Assembly: GCA_016708725.1 (NCBI GenBank)
Contig: JADJFE010000012.1
Coordinates: 78,451 to 142,450, forward strand
Direction of reading: 5' to 3'
DNA: 64,000 nt
Source: Candidatus Aalborgicola bjergmarkensis
GTDB lineage: Bacteria > Pseudomonadota > Gammaproteobacteria > Burkholderiales > Burkholderiaceae_C
Below, in pieces: positions 16,204 through 24,658 of this stretch. The notes under the pieces were generated by a model. The model made no database searches and was not told the origin of the DNA. It saw only the letters and a list, made by a program, of their open reading frames with translations. Position 1 is the stretch's first letter. The number at the start of each line of letters is the position of its first letter. The position numbers were made by a program, and so were the translations under genes.

Positions 16204-16398
16204 TTGCCATCCAAATCATTTGAGGAACTACGGCAACACATTCAGACGGTGGTGTTGCACGGCATCCCATTGGTGACTCTGGACGTGGATGGCATGTTGC
16301 ACACCAAACGCACCACACGCGCATCGGACATTCCGGACCGTTTGAAACTTGAAAGACTGAAAAATGCGCTGCGCGAACAGACGCAAAATTTATCATGA
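16204..16398 (+). CDS. Small hypothetical ORF upstream of 16395
   Basis: A 64-codon frame from a TTG at 16204 (no in-frame ATG near the start), with FEELRQHIQTVVLHGIPLVT and a basic C-terminal helix. Its stop overlaps the next start (ATGA at 16395), as in toxin-antitoxin pairs, but I recognise no family. An ATG at 16194 opens only a 9-codon peptide in another frame. Confidence 0.4.
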   Translation: MPSKSFEELRQHIQTVVLHGIPLVTLDVDGMLHTKRTTRASDIPDRLKLERLKNALREQTQNLS

Positions 16399-16592
16399 AC
16401 ACCCATGTGACGCCCGCCAATCTGAACGAATTTGGTCGCTTCGATGCTCTGCGCAAAACGGTGGACCCGCAAAAGGCAAAGGCTTATTTTGAAGGTATGG
16501 AAGGTGCAACGCTCCCGATGTTCCGGGTCAACGCCAGAGCCGACAAGCTACTCCAGGATTTCATCGTCCAAGGGGGATTTTTGTCCAACTGA
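16395..16592 (+). CDS. Small hypothetical protein, possibly a restriction-subunit remnant
   Basis: A 65-residue frame starting at an ATG that overlaps the previous stop. The block FDALRKTVDPQKAKAYFEGM followed by FRVNARADKLLQDFIVQGGF resembles, in my memory, the extreme C-terminus of some type I restriction R subunits, but this is weak. It could instead be a small functional protein coupled to the preceding frame. A hsdM remnant is present elsewhere in the window (39.7 kb). Confidence 0.4.
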   Translation: MNTHVTPANLNEFGRFDALRKTVDPQKAKAYFEGMEGATLPMFRVNARADKLLQDFIVQGGFLSN

Positions 16593-16630
16593 GCCTGGCT
16601 AGATTCATCCCGTCAGATGTTAGCGCATGC

Positions 16631-16737
16631 CCGCAACGCGCTGCCATCTACAATTCTTTCCCTCATCTACAGGGAATCGATGGTGCATACGAAATTGAAG
16701 ACGTGGGTTCTGGCTTGCTTACTAGGCATGGGCTTGG
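16631..16737. repeat. Duplicated leader and start region (second copy)
   Basis: About 107 bases aligned without gaps to 12026-12132: the 5' leader, the ribosome binding site (AGGGA), the ATG and the first 19 or so codons. The two genes that follow (lipoprotein here, exbB there) are unrelated beyond this point. Confidence 0.85.
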
Positions 16738-18929
16738 CCGGGTGCAGCGATGTTCTGAACAATCCGCACCCTTTCGGCTCGGAAAAGACCAACACCATGT
16801 TCTTGCCGTTCAGTACACGCTCGCCCAAGTACCTCGATCCGGCCAGTTCGTACTCCAACGATGAAACGCCCTTTACCTACCAGATATACGAGCCACCTTA
16901 TGGCTACCACTACCTCAAGCGTCCGTATGAACTGGTGGGGCGGGCTGCTGCGTCTTTGGCCGATACGCATTACCTGGACAAAAACGGCCAGGCATTGCCG
17001 GACGATGCTCCGGGTGAGCGCATTGCGGAAACGGTGTTTGACATCCCCATCAAGCAAGGCATCCGGTTTGCACCGCATCCGGCCTTTGCCAAAGACGGCA
17101 AAGACGGTAAAGACGGTAAAGGGGAGCTGCTGTACCACAAACTGCAGCGCACGGATGTGGCAGATAAGTACAAGGTCACGGACTTCAAGGAAACCGGCAC
17201 GCGTGAGCTGACGGCCCATGACTACGTGTATGCCATTCGCCGTCTGGCTACGCCGCGTGTCAAGTCACCCTCGTTCTCCACGATGGCGGACTACATCGTG
17301 GGCTTCAAGGAGTACGGTGCGCGCATCGCTACTATCGACAAGGAACTGCGCAAAAAGCTGGCACCTACCGACCGTGATCTGCCGTTTCTGGACTTTCGTC
17401 AATACGACTTTCCTGGCGTACATGCCGTGGATACGCATACCCTGCGGATTCGTATCAAAGGGAAATACCCGCAATTCAAATACTGGCTGGCCATGAGTTT
17501 CTTTGCCCCTATTCCGTGGGAGGCAGAGAGTTTTTATGCCCAGCCCGGAATGGCCGCCAAGAACCTGACGCTCAATTATTGGCCGGTCGGAACAGGCCCG
17601 TACATGCTGACAGATTATGTGGAAAACCGGCGCCATGTGCTGGAGCGCAATCCGAATTTTCATGGCGACACCTACCCTTGCGAAGGTGAGCCGGGGGATC
17701 GTGAAAAAGGCTATCTGGACGATTGCGGCAAACCCCTGCCATTCGTCGACAAAATAGTTTTTGATATCGAAAAGGAAGGTGTGCCACTGCAGGCCAAGTT
17801 CATGCAGGGTTACTACGATTCGCCCGCCATCGAACGCCTGGACCAGGGAACCAGCCTGCTCGTTGCCATGGGGGACTCGCGTGAAAAAGAAAAGGAGTAC
17901 CGCGAGAAGGGACTCAAATTACCCACCAGTATCGAAGCCAGCAGCTGGTACATGGGTTTTAACTGGCTTGACCCGGTGGTGGGCAAGGGCAACACGCCGC
18001 AGGAGATGGAGCGCAACCGCAAACTGCGCCAAGCTTTGTCGATTGCCATCGACTGGGACGAGCACATTGCCATCTTTGAAAAGGGCCAGGGGATGGGTGC
18101 ACATGGCCCACTGCCGCCGTCCTTGTTTGGCTACCGCGCGGATGGGCCGGCGGCATTCAATCCGGTGGTATTCACGCGCGGTACCGATGGCAAACCCGTG
18201 CGCCGCCCGATTGAAGATGCCAAACGTCTGCTGGCCGAATCCGGTTATCCCGATGGACGCGATGCGCGCACCGGCAAACCCCTGGTGCTCAATTTTGATT
18301 ACCAAAGCGCCGCATCGCCCGGCACCAAGGCCTTGCTGGACTGGTATGTACGGCAGTTTGCCAAAATCGGCGTGCAACTGGAAATACGCGCCACCGACTA
18401 CAACCGCTTTCAGGACAAGATGACCAAGGGTTCGGTACAAATCTTCTTCTGGGGCTGGCTGGCGGATTATCCCGATGCCGAAAACTTCCTGTTCATGCTG
18501 TATGGTCCCAATTCCAAGGCACTGACCAATGGCAACGGCGAGAACAACACTAATTACCAGAATCCGGTTTTTGATGCGCTGTACGAGCAGATGAAGTTTC
18601 TGGATGATGGAGCGCAAAAGCAGGTGTTGATCGACCAGATGATCAGCACCGTCCAGCACGATGCGATCTGGAGCTTTGGCTATTTCCCAACCTCCGCTGC
18701 TGCTTACCATCAGTGGGTCTATAACGGGAAACCCACACAAATCGTGCGCAACCACATCGGCTATTTGCGTCTGGACCCGGCATTACGCGCCCGCAAATTG
18801 GCCGAATGGAACAAACCCATCTGGTGGCCCATTCCCTTGTTGGCACTGCTTCTGGTCGGTGCCGTGGTTCCCGCCTGGCTGGGATGGCGTCGCCGGGAGC
18901 GCGCAACTGCGGGAGGAGCTACCACATGA
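16680..18929 (+). CDS. Peptide-type ABC transporter substrate-binding lipoprotein
   Basis: A 749-residue family 5 solute-binding protein. The signal peptide ends in a lipobox LAGC (Cys at about 21). Typical blocks follow: AHDYVYAIRRLATP, VGTGPYMLTDY, NRKLRQALSIAIDWDE and DYNRFQDKM. Unusual points are a (DGK)3 insert near residue 140 and a C-terminal hydrophobic helix PIWWPIPLLALLLVGAVVPA followed by arginines, which would anchor the protein at both ends. The start at 16680 lies in the duplicated leader. The stop overlaps the permease start (ATGA). It probably binds oligopeptides or similar ligands in the periplasm. Confidence 0.88.
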   Translation: MVHTKLKTWVLACLLGMGLAGCSDVLNNPHPFGSEKTNTMFLPFSTRSPKYLDPASSYSNDETPFTYQIYEPPYGYHYLKRPYELVGRAAASLADTHYLDKNGQALPDDAPGERIAETVFDIPIKQGIRFAPHPAFAKDGKDGKDGKGELLYHKLQRTDVADKYKVTDFKETGTRELTAHDYVYAIRRLATPRVKSPSFSTMADYIVGFKEYGARIATIDKELRKKLAPTDRDLPFLDFRQYDFPGVHAVDTHTLRIRIKGKYPQFKYWLAMSFFAPIPWEAESFYAQPGMAAKNLTLNYWPVGTGPYMLTDYVENRRHVLERNPNFHGDTYPCEGEPGDREKGYLDDCGKPLPFVDKIVFDIEKEGVPLQAKFMQGYYDSPAIERLDQGTSLLVAMGDSREKEKEYREKGLKLPTSIEASSWYMGFNWLDPVVGKGNTPQEMERNRKLRQALSIAIDWDEHIAIFEKGQGMGAHGPLPPSLFGYRADGPAAFNPVVFTRGTDGKPVRRPIEDAKRLLAESGYPDGRDARTGKPLVLNFDYQSAASPGTKALLDWYVRQFAKIGVQLEIRATDYNRFQDKMTKGSVQIFFWGWLADYPDAENFLFMLYGPNSKALTNGNGENNTNYQNPVFDALYEQMKFLDDGAQKQVLIDQMISTVQHDAIWSFGYFPTSAAAYHQWVYNGKPTQIVRNHIGYLRLDPALRARKLAEWNKPIWWPIPLLALLLVGAVVPAWLGWRRRERATAGGATT

Positions 18930-19903
18930 TCAACTACATCCTGCGGCGTCTGGGTTATGGGTTGCTGATTCTGATTGGCGTCAACCTGTTTACCTTCATC
19001 CTGTTCTTTGCCTTGAACACCCCGGATGACATGGCGCGCATGAACATTGGCGGCAAGCGTGTTTCGCAGGATGCCATCGAAAAATGGAAAAAAGAGCGTG
19101 GCTACGACAAGCCGCTTTTGTGGAATACGGCTAAACCCGGCGTGGAACAAGCGACTGACACTATCTTTTTTGAGCGTTCCGTACAATTGTTTGCCTTGGA
19201 CTTTGGCTCCTCCGACAGTGGCCGCGACATTGGTTATGAACTGCGCAAACGCATGTGGCCGTCTTTGGCATTGGCGCTGCCGACCTTCCTGCTGGGCACC
19301 TTTGTCGTCATTGTTTTTGCCCTGCTGATGGTGTTCTTTCGCAGTACCTACCTGGAGTTCTGGGGCTTCACCCTGGCGGTGCTGCTATTGTCCATTTCTT
19401 CGCTGTTTTACATTCTGCTGGGACAATTCCTGTTCAGCAAGGTACTCAAGCTCGTACCCATTTCTGGTTTTTCCGGCGGAATGGATGCCTTCGTCTTTCT
19501 GGCGCTGCCCGTGGCTATCGGCCTGGTATCGCGTTTAGGGGCGGAAGCGATCCTGTTTCGCACCCTGTTTCTGGAAGAAGTTGGCAAGGACTATGTGCGC
19601 ACAGCCCGCTCCAAGGGCTTGTCGGAGCCAAGGGTACTGTTTGGCCATGTGCTGCGCAATGCACTGCTGCCGATTCTCACCAGCACGGTGGCGGTATTAC
19701 CGCTGCTGTTCATGGGTGCCCTGATCATGGAGTCGTTTTTTGGCATTCCGGGTCTGGGCAGCTACACGATTGACGCCATCAATGCCCAGGACTTCGCGGT
19801 CGTGCGTGCCATGGTATTCGTTGGCTCGGTGTTGTACATCATTGGGTTGATACTCACCGACATCTCGTACACCATTGCCGACCCCCGTATCCGTCTGGGC
19901 TAA
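18926..19903 (+). CDS. ABC transporter permease (DppB/OppB family)
   Basis: A 325-residue inner-membrane protein with about six helices. The N-terminus MINYILRRLGYGLLILIGVN is the usual DppB/OppB start, and the coupling segment is DYVRTARSKGLSEPRVLFGH. GGGAGGAGC at 18909-18918 is the ribosome binding site for the ATG at 18926. It lies between the binding protein and a second permease in one operon. Confidence 0.92.
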   Translation: MINYILRRLGYGLLILIGVNLFTFILFFALNTPDDMARMNIGGKRVSQDAIEKWKKERGYDKPLLWNTAKPGVEQATDTIFFERSVQLFALDFGSSDSGRDIGYELRKRMWPSLALALPTFLLGTFVVIVFALLMVFFRSTYLEFWGFTLAVLLLSISSLFYILLGQFLFSKVLKLVPISGFSGGMDAFVFLALPVAIGLVSRLGAEAILFRTLFLEEVGKDYVRTARSKGLSEPRVLFGHVLRNALLPILTSTVAVLPLLFMGALIMESFFGIPGLGSYTIDAINAQDFAVVRAMVFVGSVLYIIGLILTDISYTIADPRIRLG

Positions 19904-19920
19904 AGCCATAAAACTACACC

Positions 19921-21315
19921 ATGCCAAAACCTGTTTTTCTTGCCACGGATATTGTTTTATACCTGTTGCTGGCAGCGCTGGCCTTGTATGTGCGGCATGC
20001 CCGGCGCACGCCCGGATTGCGTGAAAACTGGCGCAGCGTGCTGCACGACCCGGCTGCCATGTCGGCTTCCGTGGTGCTGGGGGTATTTCTGCTGATCTCT
20101 GTGCTGGATTCGATTCATTTCCGCACCCTCTTGCCTCCGGCCCCCGGTGCTGCCGCCAACGCGGCGCCTGCCTATTCCACCACCACCTTGTCGCTGCTGG
20201 ACCAGCTGCTTAGTGCGCGGCGCCAAGCGCGGGAAAAAACCTACTCCGTACCCTTGGCTACACACCAGTTTTCCAAGGAAACCATGCAGGTGCAGGGCAA
20301 AAGCGTGCGCGACTTTCCCCGGCTGAATTTTGGCGGCGCGCACCTGCAAGACCCGCAGAAAGACTGGGCCGCTGACGTGCTTGCCCGCTCGACCGCAGGG
20401 CTTGCCGGGGGAGCGGTCGTGGCTTTGGCCTTATGGCTGGCATTGGCCAGGAGGCGTGGTTCAAGCCCCATTCCCTGGCGCGCCATACTGGGCACTGCCA
20501 CCGTGTTGCTGCTGCTGTGCGGCTGGTGTGCGGCCGTGTGGCCCTACTACCATGTCCTTGGCACCGACCAGACGGGCAACGACGTGCTCTACCAGGGCTT
20601 GAAATCCATCCGCACGGCCATGGTCATTGGCGCCATGGCGACCTTGGCAACCCTGCCTTTTGCCATCCTGTTCGGCATCCTGGCGGGCTACTTCAAGGGC
20701 TGGGTGGACGATGCCATCCAGTATTTTTACACCGTGCTGTCTTCCATCCCTTCGGTGCTGCTGATTTCGGCCTTTGTGCTGATGATCCAGGTTTTCATCG
20801 ACAAAAACCCCAACCTGTTTGAAACCGGCCTGGAGCGTGCCGATATACGGCTCTTTTTGTTGTCCCTGATTCTGGGCTTGACGGGTTGGGCCACGCTGGC
20901 GCGGCTGCTGCGGGCTGAAACACTCAAACTCGGTGAGCTGGACTACGTGCAGGCCGCACGCGCTTTTGGCGTATCGGACCTCGGCATCATGCGCCGCCAT
21001 ATTGTCCCCAATGTGATGCACATTGTGCTCATCGTGGCCGTGCTCGATTTTTCCGGGCTGGTGCTGCTGGAGGCTGTGTTGTCGTATGTCGGCGTCGGCG
21101 TTGATCCCAGCACCAACAGCTTTGGCACCATGATCAACAGCGCCCGTACCGAGTTGGCGCGTGATCCCACTGTCTGGTGGAATCTTCTGGCCGGGTTTAC
21201 CTTGATGGTGACCCTGGTGCTTTCCCTGCAACTGTTTGCCCGCGCCGTGCAGGAAGCCTTCGATCCACGCGCACGCGCTTTCCGCGTGCGGCGCACCGCA
21301 CCAATTGCCAGGTAG
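19921..21315 (+). CDS. ABC transporter permease (DppC/OppC family) with extended N-terminus
   Basis: A 464-residue permease, longer than usual (about 300). The first 170 residues hold two or three extra helices and a periplasmic stretch rich in Ala and Pro. The conserved part begins near YYHVLGTDQTGNDVLYQGLK and includes the coupling loop LDYVQAARAFGVSDLGIMRR. The long N-terminus resembles the YejE type of peptide permease, and the fused ATPase downstream resembles YejF; this suggests a Yej-like importer. Confidence 0.9.
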   Translation: MPKPVFLATDIVLYLLLAALALYVRHARRTPGLRENWRSVLHDPAAMSASVVLGVFLLISVLDSIHFRTLLPPAPGAAANAAPAYSTTTLSLLDQLLSARRQAREKTYSVPLATHQFSKETMQVQGKSVRDFPRLNFGGAHLQDPQKDWAADVLARSTAGLAGGAVVALALWLALARRRGSSPIPWRAILGTATVLLLLCGWCAAVWPYYHVLGTDQTGNDVLYQGLKSIRTAMVIGAMATLATLPFAILFGILAGYFKGWVDDAIQYFYTVLSSIPSVLLISAFVLMIQVFIDKNPNLFETGLERADIRLFLLSLILGLTGWATLARLLRAETLKLGELDYVQAARAFGVSDLGIMRRHIVPNVMHIVLIVAVLDFSGLVLLEAVLSYVGVGVDPSTNSFGTMINSARTELARDPTVWWNLLAGFTLMVTLVLSLQLFARAVQEAFDPRARAFRVRRTAPIAR

Positions 21316-21323
21316 GAGACCAC

Positions 21324-23153
21324 ATGCTGCGCATTGAAAACCTCACGACCGACATTGCAACGGACAGCGGCCTGGTTCGTGCCGTGGATGCACTGACACT
21401 GACGCTGGAACGTGGTGAAACCTTTGCCCTGGTCGGGGAATCCGGCTGCGGCAAGTCGATGACCGCGCTATCCTTGCTGCGCTTGTTGCCGGACAGTGGC
21501 CGCATCAGCGCCGGTTGCATCGATCTGGATGGCACCGACATTGCGCAGTTGCCCGAAGCCCGCATGCGCGACGTGCGGGGCAAACGCATCAGCATCATCT
21601 TTCAGGAGCCGGGGACCAGCCTTAATCCGGTGATGACGGTGGGACGCCAGATTACCGAAGTCATTGAGCGCCACACCCCGCTGCGTGGCACGGCTGCCCA
21701 CGCCCAGGCGCTGGATTGGTTGCAGCGCGTGGGCATTCCCGAGCCCGAGCGGCGCATCCACAACTACCCCTTCCAACTCTCCGGCGGTCAAAAGCAACGG
21801 GTGATGATTGCCATTGCACTGGCTGCCGAGCCACAGATCGTTATCGCCGACGAGCCAACAACGGCGCTGGATGTGACCATTCAGGCGCAGATTCTGGATT
21901 TGCTCAAAGAGTTGCAAGCCGCGCGCAATATGACCCTGCTATTGATTACGCACGACCTGGCGGTAGTGAAAAGCATGGCACACCGGGTTGCGCTGATGTA
22001 CGCCGGTCAGGTCATCGAAGTGGCTGACGCCAAGGACTTTTTTGCCCAGCCGCTGCACCCTTATGCCGCTAATTTGTTTGGCGCCTTGCCAGAATTTAGC
22101 AAACGCGGGCACGCCCTGGCCTCCATTCCCGGAACCGTGCCACCCTTGAACCAGGCATTCACCGGCTGCCGCTTTGCCGAACGCTGTGGCAGCGCCATGG
22201 AGCACTGCCGCAACGCCCCGCCGGAGCTGCACACGGTTCGCGCCAATCATGCCGTACGCTGCGTCTTGTACCAGGATGCAGGGTACGAGGTGCCGGTTCA
22301 GGCGCAAGACCTTGGCGGCGATACCACTGCCCCGACTCCTGCCCATGCCCCTACTGAAACGCTACTGGAAGTACGTGACTATTGCGTCTGGTTTCCTATT
22401 CGCAAAGGCTTGCTGCAACGCACCGTCGGCTACGTCAAGGCCGTGGATGGCGTATCTTTCTCCCTGGCTCCTGGGCGCACACTGGCCCTGGTCGGTGAAT
22501 CGGGCAGCGGCAAAACCACGGTTGGCAAGGGCATCTTGCAACTGTTGCGCCACAATGCCCACATCCGGGGCACCGCCACGCTGCAGGGGCAATCCTTGCA
22601 CCAGCTCCAGGGCGCTGCCTTGCGCCGTGTGCGCCGCACGGCACAGATCGTGTTTCAGGACCCATTCGCTTCACTCAACCCACGCATGCGTGTGCAGGAC
22701 ATTCTGGCCGAAGGCGTTGCATCCCTGTGTCCCGAAGTCACCGCCGCACAACGCACCCAACGGCTGCTTGCATTGCTGGATCGGGTCGGTTTGCGCCCCG
22801 ATGTGCTCACACGCTACCCCCATGAATTCTCGGGTGGGCAGCGCCAACGTCTGGCCATTGCTCGTGCGCTGGCGGTCGAACCACAACTGATCGTTGCCGA
22901 CGAACCGACCTCGGCGCTGGATGTCTCGGTACAGGCTCAAATTCTGAATCTCCTGCAGGAATTGCAACAGGAGCTGGGCGTGGCTTACCTGTTTATTACC
23001 CATAATTTTGGCGTGGTCGAATACCTGGCGCACGACATTGCCGTCATGCAAAATGGCCGCTTGGTGGAAATGGGTACGGCCGATGCGGTATTGTCCCATC
23101 CACAACACGACTACACCCGCTCCTTGCTTGCTGCAGTACCCCGTTTGCATTAG
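21324..23153 (+). CDS. ABC transporter ATP-binding protein, two fused domains (YejF-like)
   Basis: A 609-residue protein with two complete ATPases: GESGCGKSM, LSGGQKQR and IVIADEPTTALD in the first half; GESGSGKTT, FSGGQRQR and LIVADEPTSALD in the second. Oligopeptide-type C-terminal motifs (LHPYAANLF ... CRFAERC) follow domain 1. Separate DppD/DppF proteins are fused here, as in YejF. The ATG at 21324 follows GGTAGGAG. It powers the importer encoded directly upstream. Confidence 0.92.
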   Translation: MLRIENLTTDIATDSGLVRAVDALTLTLERGETFALVGESGCGKSMTALSLLRLLPDSGRISAGCIDLDGTDIAQLPEARMRDVRGKRISIIFQEPGTSLNPVMTVGRQITEVIERHTPLRGTAAHAQALDWLQRVGIPEPERRIHNYPFQLSGGQKQRVMIAIALAAEPQIVIADEPTTALDVTIQAQILDLLKELQAARNMTLLLITHDLAVVKSMAHRVALMYAGQVIEVADAKDFFAQPLHPYAANLFGALPEFSKRGHALASIPGTVPPLNQAFTGCRFAERCGSAMEHCRNAPPELHTVRANHAVRCVLYQDAGYEVPVQAQDLGGDTTAPTPAHAPTETLLEVRDYCVWFPIRKGLLQRTVGYVKAVDGVSFSLAPGRTLALVGESGSGKTTVGKGILQLLRHNAHIRGTATLQGQSLHQLQGAALRRVRRTAQIVFQDPFASLNPRMRVQDILAEGVASLCPEVTAAQRTQRLLALLDRVGLRPDVLTRYPHEFSGGQRQRLAIARALAVEPQLIVADEPTSALDVSVQAQILNLLQELQQELGVAYLFITHNFGVVEYLAHDIAVMQNGRLVEMGTADAVLSHPQHDYTRSLLAAVPRLH

Positions 23154-23166
23154 GCTGGCATCTCGT

Positions 23167-24492
23167 ATGAACAAAAAAGTCTTTATCAAAACCTTTGGCT
23201 GTCAGATGAACGAATACGATTCGGACAAGATGGCCGATGTATTGCACGCTGCGCAAGGCTACGAGCCAACAGAGAATGTGGAAGAAGCCGACCTGATTGT
23301 TTTCAACACCTGCTCGGTTCGTGAGAAAGCGCAGGAAAAAGTGTTTTCGGATTTGGGCAGGGTGCGCCACCTGAAGAAAAACGGCGTGCAAATCGCCGTT
23401 GGCGGTTGCGTTGCCAGCCAGGAGGGCGAGGCGATCATCGCCCGTGCGCCCTACGTGGACGTGGTATTTGGCCCGCAAACCCTGCACCGATTGCCCGAGC
23501 TGCTGCACCAGCGTGCCTTGCAAAACCGCTCCCAGGTGGACATCAGCTTCCCCGAAGTGGAGAAGTTTGACCATCTGCCACCCGCCAAGGTAGAAGGCGC
23601 ATCGGCCTTTGTCAGCATCATGGAGGGGTGCTCGAAATACTGTAGCTATTGCGTGGTCCCCTACACCAGGGGCGAAGAGGTGAGCCGGCCATTTGAAGAC
23701 GTTCTGGTGGAAGTCGCCGGGCTGGCTGACCAGGGCGTCAAGGAAGTTACCCTGCTGGGGCAGAACGTCAACGCCTACCGTACCCCCATGTCGGCCACGG
23801 GCAGCAGCATGGCCGACTTTGCCACCTTGCTGGAATACGTCGCCGACATTCCTGGTATCGAGCGCTTGCGCTACACCACCAGCCATCCCAATGAATTCAC
23901 CCCGGCGCTGATCGCCGCTTACGACAAAATCCCCAAGCTGGTAAGCCACTTACACCTGCCGGTACAGCATGGCAGTGACCGCATCCTGATGGCCATGAAA
24001 CGCGGCTATACCGTCATGGAATACAAAAGCACCGTGCGTAAACTGCGCGCCATTCGCCCGGACATGGCCATGAGCAGTGACTTCATTGTCGGCTTCCCTG
24101 GAGAAACCGAAGACGACTTTGCCAGACTGATGAAACTGATTGATGACATCGGCTTCGACAACTCTTTCAGCTTCATATTCAGCCCCCGCCCCGGAACGCC
24201 CGCAGCCAATCTGCCGGATGACACCGCACACGCAATCAAGCTGCAGCGCTTGCAACAGGTACAAGCCACCATCAACGCCAATATGGCGCGCATCAGCGAA
24301 AGCCGTGTGGGCACAATCCAGCGTATCCTGGTCGAAGGCAACTCCAAACGCGATGCGGGCGAGTTGATGGGGCGCACCGAATGCAATCGGGTGGTGAACT
24401 TTGTGGGCACGCCGGACTTGCTAGGACAAATGATCAATGTGCGGATCACCGAAACACGCAGCTATACATTGCGTGGCGAGGTTTTTGCTTAG
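23167..24492 (+). CDS. miaB: tRNA-2-methylthio-N6-dimethylallyladenosine synthase MiaB
   Basis: A 441-residue radical-SAM methylthiotransferase. The N-terminal UPF0004 domain has Cys12 (TFGCQMNEYDS), Cys49 (NTCSVREKA) and Cys81 (VGGCVASQEG), which bind one Fe-S cluster. The radical-SAM motif is EGCSKYCSYCVVPYTRG with Cys155, Cys159 and Cys162. A C-terminal TRAM domain binds tRNA. It modifies A37 of tRNAs reading U-starting codons. It starts 13 bases after the ABC operon stop; whether it shares that transcript is unknown. Confidence 0.97.
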   Translation: MNKKVFIKTFGCQMNEYDSDKMADVLHAAQGYEPTENVEEADLIVFNTCSVREKAQEKVFSDLGRVRHLKKNGVQIAVGGCVASQEGEAIIARAPYVDVVFGPQTLHRLPELLHQRALQNRSQVDISFPEVEKFDHLPPAKVEGASAFVSIMEGCSKYCSYCVVPYTRGEEVSRPFEDVLVEVAGLADQGVKEVTLLGQNVNAYRTPMSATGSSMADFATLLEYVADIPGIERLRYTTSHPNEFTPALIAAYDKIPKLVSHLHLPVQHGSDRILMAMKRGYTVMEYKSTVRKLRAIRPDMAMSSDFIVGFPGETEDDFARLMKLIDDIGFDNSFSFIFSPRPGTPAANLPDDTAHAIKLQRLQQVQATINANMARISESRVGTIQRILVEGNSKRDAGELMGRTECNRVVNFVGTPDLLGQMINVRITETRSYTLRGEVFA

Positions 24493-24527
24493 TCTTTTGC
24501 ATTACTGTGCCGATAGTCTAGACTGTA

Positions 24528-24540
24528 TTCACGGATTCAG
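24528..24540. promoter_or_regulatory. 13-mer shared by both fapA upstream regions (copy 1)
   Basis: TTCACGGATTCAG at 24528-24540 is repeated exactly at 26416-26428, ahead of the second fapA. Here it lies about 119 bases before the ATG. Candidate regulator site or recombination relic. Confidence 0.4.
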
Positions 24541-24658
24541 GCACCCCTTTCAATTCCGGTAGCACAAATGCTCAAGCTTCCAAGATTGTGATCCTTGCAA
24601 ACTCATACCGGAATGGGGAAAGGTTATATTCCAGATCCTCCAGTGGAGACAAGAAAAA

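Noticed and set aside
16969..18755. Antisense frames across the binding-protein gene
   Set aside because: No domains; the plus strand encodes a complete lipoprotein with operon coupling.
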